Origin: Candidatus Scalindua sp.
GTDB taxonomy: Bacteria; Planctomycetota; Brocadiia; Brocadiales; Scalinduaceae
Length of the DNA stretch: 64,000 nt
Direction of reading: 5' to 3'
Assembly: GCA_021776915.1 (NCBI GenBank)
Contig: JAIQZU010000003.1
Coordinates: 1 to 64,000, forward strand
A program made the translations under genes and the position numbers. Shown piece after piece: positions 61,263-64,000 of the stretch. Each line of letters begins with the position of its first letter. The stretch's first letter is position 1. Under the pieces are notes generated by a model. The model saw nothing but the letters and a program-made list of their open reading frames with translations, made no database searches and was not told the DNA's origin.

Positions 61263-64000
61263 ATGAGCAAAAGGGAAGAAGAAAAATCATATGTGGTTTT
61301 GTACGTAGTGTTAAGCTTTATACTTGCATCCACAAACGTATGGGCATTCTGGAATGAAATTGTAGGTAAAAGGCCATGGAAAGATTATCAAAATCGCTTT
61401 TATGAGCTGGAATACGAAAATGCAGAAAAGAAATATGAAGATGCTGTATTGGCTTTTGGGCAACCTGATAAACAGTATATCTACAAGGCGTTCGAGAAAA
61501 AGCTAAATGAGGCAAAGGAAGAGTTTGAGAGACCGGCTACACAGTACAAATATAAAAAGGCATTAGAAGAATTACACGCTTTGGATAGGGATGAGTTGGC
61601 GCCGCTAACATTTGAATCAATAGTTACACGTAATAAGATGCTGGAAGAAGAATACAAGTATGGCAAGTACAAGAGAGAGGAATCAAAGAAAAAGATAGAG
61701 GAAATGGATAAAAAGATAAAAGAACTAGCTGAAAAAATTAAACATATTGAGGAGAAGAGAACCGGGTTGCAAAAGGAAATAGACGGGCTTACGAGTAAGA
61801 TTACGAGGTACACAAAGGAATTGGAGTCACATTCGAGTAACATGCTCAAATATAAGGATGCTATGGTTAATTTAGGGTCGAGACGTCCACAGTTGCAGGT
61901 ATACCAGGTGCATCTTGATGAACTGAATAAGGTAGATAGGTGTATGTCCTGCCACGTGGGTATAAATGAAAAGGAAAGCATTTCTGAAGAGCAGCCTTAT
62001 AGCCGCCATCCAAGGAGAGAAGTGTATCTAGGTAATCATCCGCCTGAGCAGTTTGGTTGTGCATTGTGTCATGAAGGGCAGGCAAGAGCAACGACAAGTC
62101 CAAAAGAGGCACATGGTGAGGTTGGATATTGGTTGGAACCTATGAATAGGGGCAAGATGGCGCAATCTTCATGTATAAAATGTCATGATAAAGGCGAAGA
62201 GTTGGCGGGAGGCGAGGAGCTTTGGAAAGGGATAAAGTTGTTTGAGGAGCTGGGATGTTTTGGTTGTCATGCGACAGATGGATTTGGTGAAGATGAAAAC
62301 AGGACGATAGGGCCTGATTTGACGGAGACAGGCAGAAAGGTTAATCCGGGATGGTTGGTTTCGTGGTTAAAGGGGCCTAAGAGTTTCCGGGCAAGTACGA
62401 GGATGCCTGATTTTAAGTTTGAAAAAGATGAAGCTGAGTCTATAGCCGCTTACCTCTGGCAGAATTCCGGAGATACAGGCGTTGAGAATGAAAGAGAATT
62501 TAATGAGGATATGATAGAAGAGGGTGGGTATATATTTGAGGATGTCGGTTGCCTGGCATGTCATAGCGATGAAGAAGATAGCGGCAGAACACATGGGCCA
62601 AATCTTGCCAGGATTGGCGAGAAGATGAACTATGATTACCTGGTTAGCTGGTTATTAGATCCAAAGCAACATCAGCCGAAGACAAGAATGCCAGATTTTC
62701 GGCTGGATGAGAATGATGCAGAATTATTAGCAGCGTATTTGATGAGTTTAAAGAGTGAAGAGTACGAAAAACCGGCAGAAGAGGCTGGATGGTTGAATGA
62801 TAGTAGAACGGCAAAAAGAGGAGAAAAATTAGTAAGCAGATATGGTTGTTTTGGTTGTCATGAGATGCGGGGCATGGAAGGGAAATCCAATATAGGCGCA
62901 GAGCTTTCAGAGGTAGGTTCTAAACATATACATTTGTTTGATTTTGGTTTATCGGAGAAGGAATTGCTTCAAGAAGCCGGCCTGAAATATTCTCATGAGA
63001 ATATCGGAGAGGCCAGGCGTGCCTGGATAATGGCAAAATTAGCGGATCCGAGACAATTTGATAAAGGAAGGTATAAGAGGCCGGAAGATAGATTAAGAAT
63101 GCCCAATTTCGGTCTAACCGAAGATGAAATCGGAGCGCTATCAATACTGCTGGCAGGAATGAGAGAAGATGAAATGTCAGGGAGTTATGTGTATAAACAG
63201 ACAGAGAAACAGAGGTATTTGGCAGAGGGTAAGAGGGCAGTTGAAAAGTATAATTGTATGGGTTGCCATCAGTTTACTATAGATAAATTGTATTTGGAGG
63301 ACGGCACAGAGGTAAATGGTATGGTTAAACTTGAGGAGGAGGACAGCTTATACTTTCAGTTATGGGAGGATAATGATAATTTGGACCGGAAGGCAGGAGA
63401 GACGGCCCAAATAATGAAGGAACAGATAAAGGGCAGAAAGAGGTCTGAGGGGGGAGAAATAGCTTCATTTATAATAGATTATCATGTAGAGGAAGAGGGA
63501 AGATTGCCGGAAGAGGCCAAGGTATTTACACCACCGGTACTCTATGGGGAAGGCAAAAAGGTACAGTCTGAGTGGTTATTTAAATTCCTCAACAGGCCGA
63601 TTAACCTGAGGCCATGGCTTGATGTAAAAATGCCAACGTTTAAATTTTCAGGGAATGAAGCTTCGCTTATTGTAAGATATTTTGCTGCAATGGATGAGCA
63701 GGAATACCCTTACGAGTTTCATAAGGAGACAGACAAGGGATATATGAAAGAAAAAGAGAGGGAAAATCCAGGTTATCTGGCAAGGGCAAGGAGTCTATTT
63801 GAGTCCAGGGACATAAACTGTGCGTCATGTCATGTCAGGGGAGATATAACACCAGAGGGAGATCCTTCAGATTGGGCGCCTGATTTATCACTGGCAAGCA
63901 AAAGATTAAAACCGGGTTGGATAGTAAGATGGTTGCTGAATCCGCAATTGATCCAACCCGGCACAAAGATGCCAAGTTTTTTTAGAAAAGATGCATTTCA
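61263..64000 (+). CDS. Large membrane-anchored multiheme c-type cytochrome, 3-prime part beyond window
   Basis: Open from ATG 61263 to the window edge, 912 codons seen. One N-terminal hydrophobic segment (about 10-30, VVLYVVLSFILASTNVWAFW), a long charged coiled coil (about 125-215), then heme-binding CxxCH motifs at residues 227 (CMSCH), 266 (CALCH), 304 (CIKCH), 332 (CFGCH), 430 (CLACH), 529 (CFGCH), 665 (CMGCH) and 853 (CASCH). The last five each head a class I-like cytochrome module closing with a distal-ligand motif (RMPDF, RMPDF, RMPNF, KMPTF, KMPSF). The first three lack such Met motifs and may be bis-His. It would carry electrons outside the membrane. Copies of the module suggest internal duplication. 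Start supported only by frame, with a weak ribosome site. Confidence 0.88.
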   Translation, partial: MSKREEEKSYVVLYVVLSFILASTNVWAFWNEIVGKRPWKDYQNRFYELEYENAEKKYEDAVLAFGQPDKQYIYKAFEKKLNEAKEEFERPATQYKYKKALEELHALDRDELAPLTFESIVTRNKMLEEEYKYGKYKREESKKKIEEMDKKIKELAEKIKHIEEKRTGLQKEIDGLTSKITRYTKELESHSSNMLKYKDAMVNLGSRRPQLQVYQVHLDELNKVDRCMSCHVGINEKESISEEQPYSRHPRREVYLGNHPPEQFGCALCHEGQARATTSPKEAHGEVGYWLEPMNRGKMAQSSCIKCHDKGEELAGGEELWKGIKLFEELGCFGCHATDGFGEDENRTIGPDLTETGRKVNPGWLVSWLKGPKSFRASTRMPDFKFEKDEAESIAAYLWQNSGDTGVENEREFNEDMIEEGGYIFEDVGCLACHSDEEDSGRTHGPNLARIGEKMNYDYLVSWLLDPKQHQPKTRMPDFRLDENDAELLAAYLMSLKSEEYEKPAEEAGWLNDSRTAKRGEKLVSRYGCFGCHEMRGMEGKSNIGAELSEVGSKHIHLFDFGLSEKELLQEAGLKYSHENIGEARRAWIMAKLADPRQFDKGRYKRPEDRLRMPNFGLTEDEIGALSILLAGMREDEMSGSYVYKQTEKQRYLAEGKRAVEKYNCMGCHQFTIDKLYLEDGTEVNGMVKLEEEDSLYFQLWEDNDNLDRKAGETAQIMKEQIKGRKRSEGGEIASFIIDYHVEEEGRLPEEAKVFTPPVLYGEGKKVQSEWLFKFLNRPINLRPWLDVKMPTFKFSGNEASLIVRYFAAMDEQEYPYEFHKETDKGYMKEKERENPGYLARARSLFESRDINCASCHVRGDITPEGDPSDWAPDLSLASKRLKPGWIVRWLLNPQLIQPGTKMPSFFRKDAF

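Overview
The window is a moderately AT-rich bacterial chromosome segment of ordinary housekeeping and accessory genes, with many short intergenic repeat families, decayed genes and one restriction-modification island. There is no 16S gene, so the host is inferred. A very large membrane-anchored multiheme c-type cytochrome at the right edge, a second heme protein (Tll0287-like/DUF3365) at the left edge, a stand-alone protoglobin, a UDPGP-type uridylyltransferase and PAS/GAF signalling proteins fit a Planctomycetota member, most likely an anammox bacterium (Brocadiales, Scalindua-like). This assignment is an inference of moderate confidence.

Left region (1-10 kb): a frameshifted DUF3365 heme protein; a candidate small RNA with its own promoter and terminator (824-940, minus); a PAS4-GAF-LuxR sensor regulator; a Phd/RelE-type toxin-antitoxin locus whose toxin is frameshifted; a pilT gene that has lost its ATPase core; a HicBA toxin-antitoxin pair lying between two orphan C-terminal tails of a YbdK/GCS2 ligase; an exported pentapeptide-repeat protein; and the intact YbdK ligase.

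Central metabolic region (9.8-19 kb): a PilZ protein, a SUMF1-fold protein, then a same-strand glucose catabolism cluster: glucokinase, transketolase, 6-phosphogluconolactonase, 6-phosphogluconate dehydrogenase and glucose-6-phosphate dehydrogenase. Together these give the oxidative pentose phosphate pathway from free glucose. Glucose-6-phosphate isomerase and a UDP-sugar pyrophosphorylase sit further right (38.9-42.2 kb).

19-42 kb holds housekeeping genes: a rhodanese lipoprotein, protoglobin, DUF4438, a PpiD/SurA-like chaperone, ribF, tRNA-Phe(GAA), a C-terminal processing protease, tsaD, larB, nnrD, an alpha/beta hydrolase, a nicotinamidase-like hydrolase, a NudK-like Nudix hydrolase, a CCA/poly(A) polymerase, murD, a YdcF protein, a pterin dehydratase, a ferritin-like protein and a GIY-YIG protein. 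42-53 kb holds a ComEA-like protein, an AI-2E family permease, then a defence island (PIN toxin plus partner, a type III-like Res helicase-nuclease and a Mod methyltransferase) placed directly before uvrB, followed by nadC and an iron-sulfur flavoprotein. 54-64 kb holds a TPR membrane protein, an exported protein with a CarboxypepD_reg-like domain, a dCache-HAMP-PAS histidine kinase with its NarL/FixJ response regulator, a repeat-filled gap, and the multiheme cytochrome, which is cut by the window end.

A recurrent theme is intergenic decay. There are at least six repeat families, including a roughly 100-bp REP-like element with arms CTTCGACTCCGCTCAG/CTGAGCGGAGTCGAAG, a MITE-like pair with AAATTGAGCGAT termini, and several long palindromes. 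There are also several orphan gene 3-prime ends that keep stop codons but have lost their 5-prime parts.
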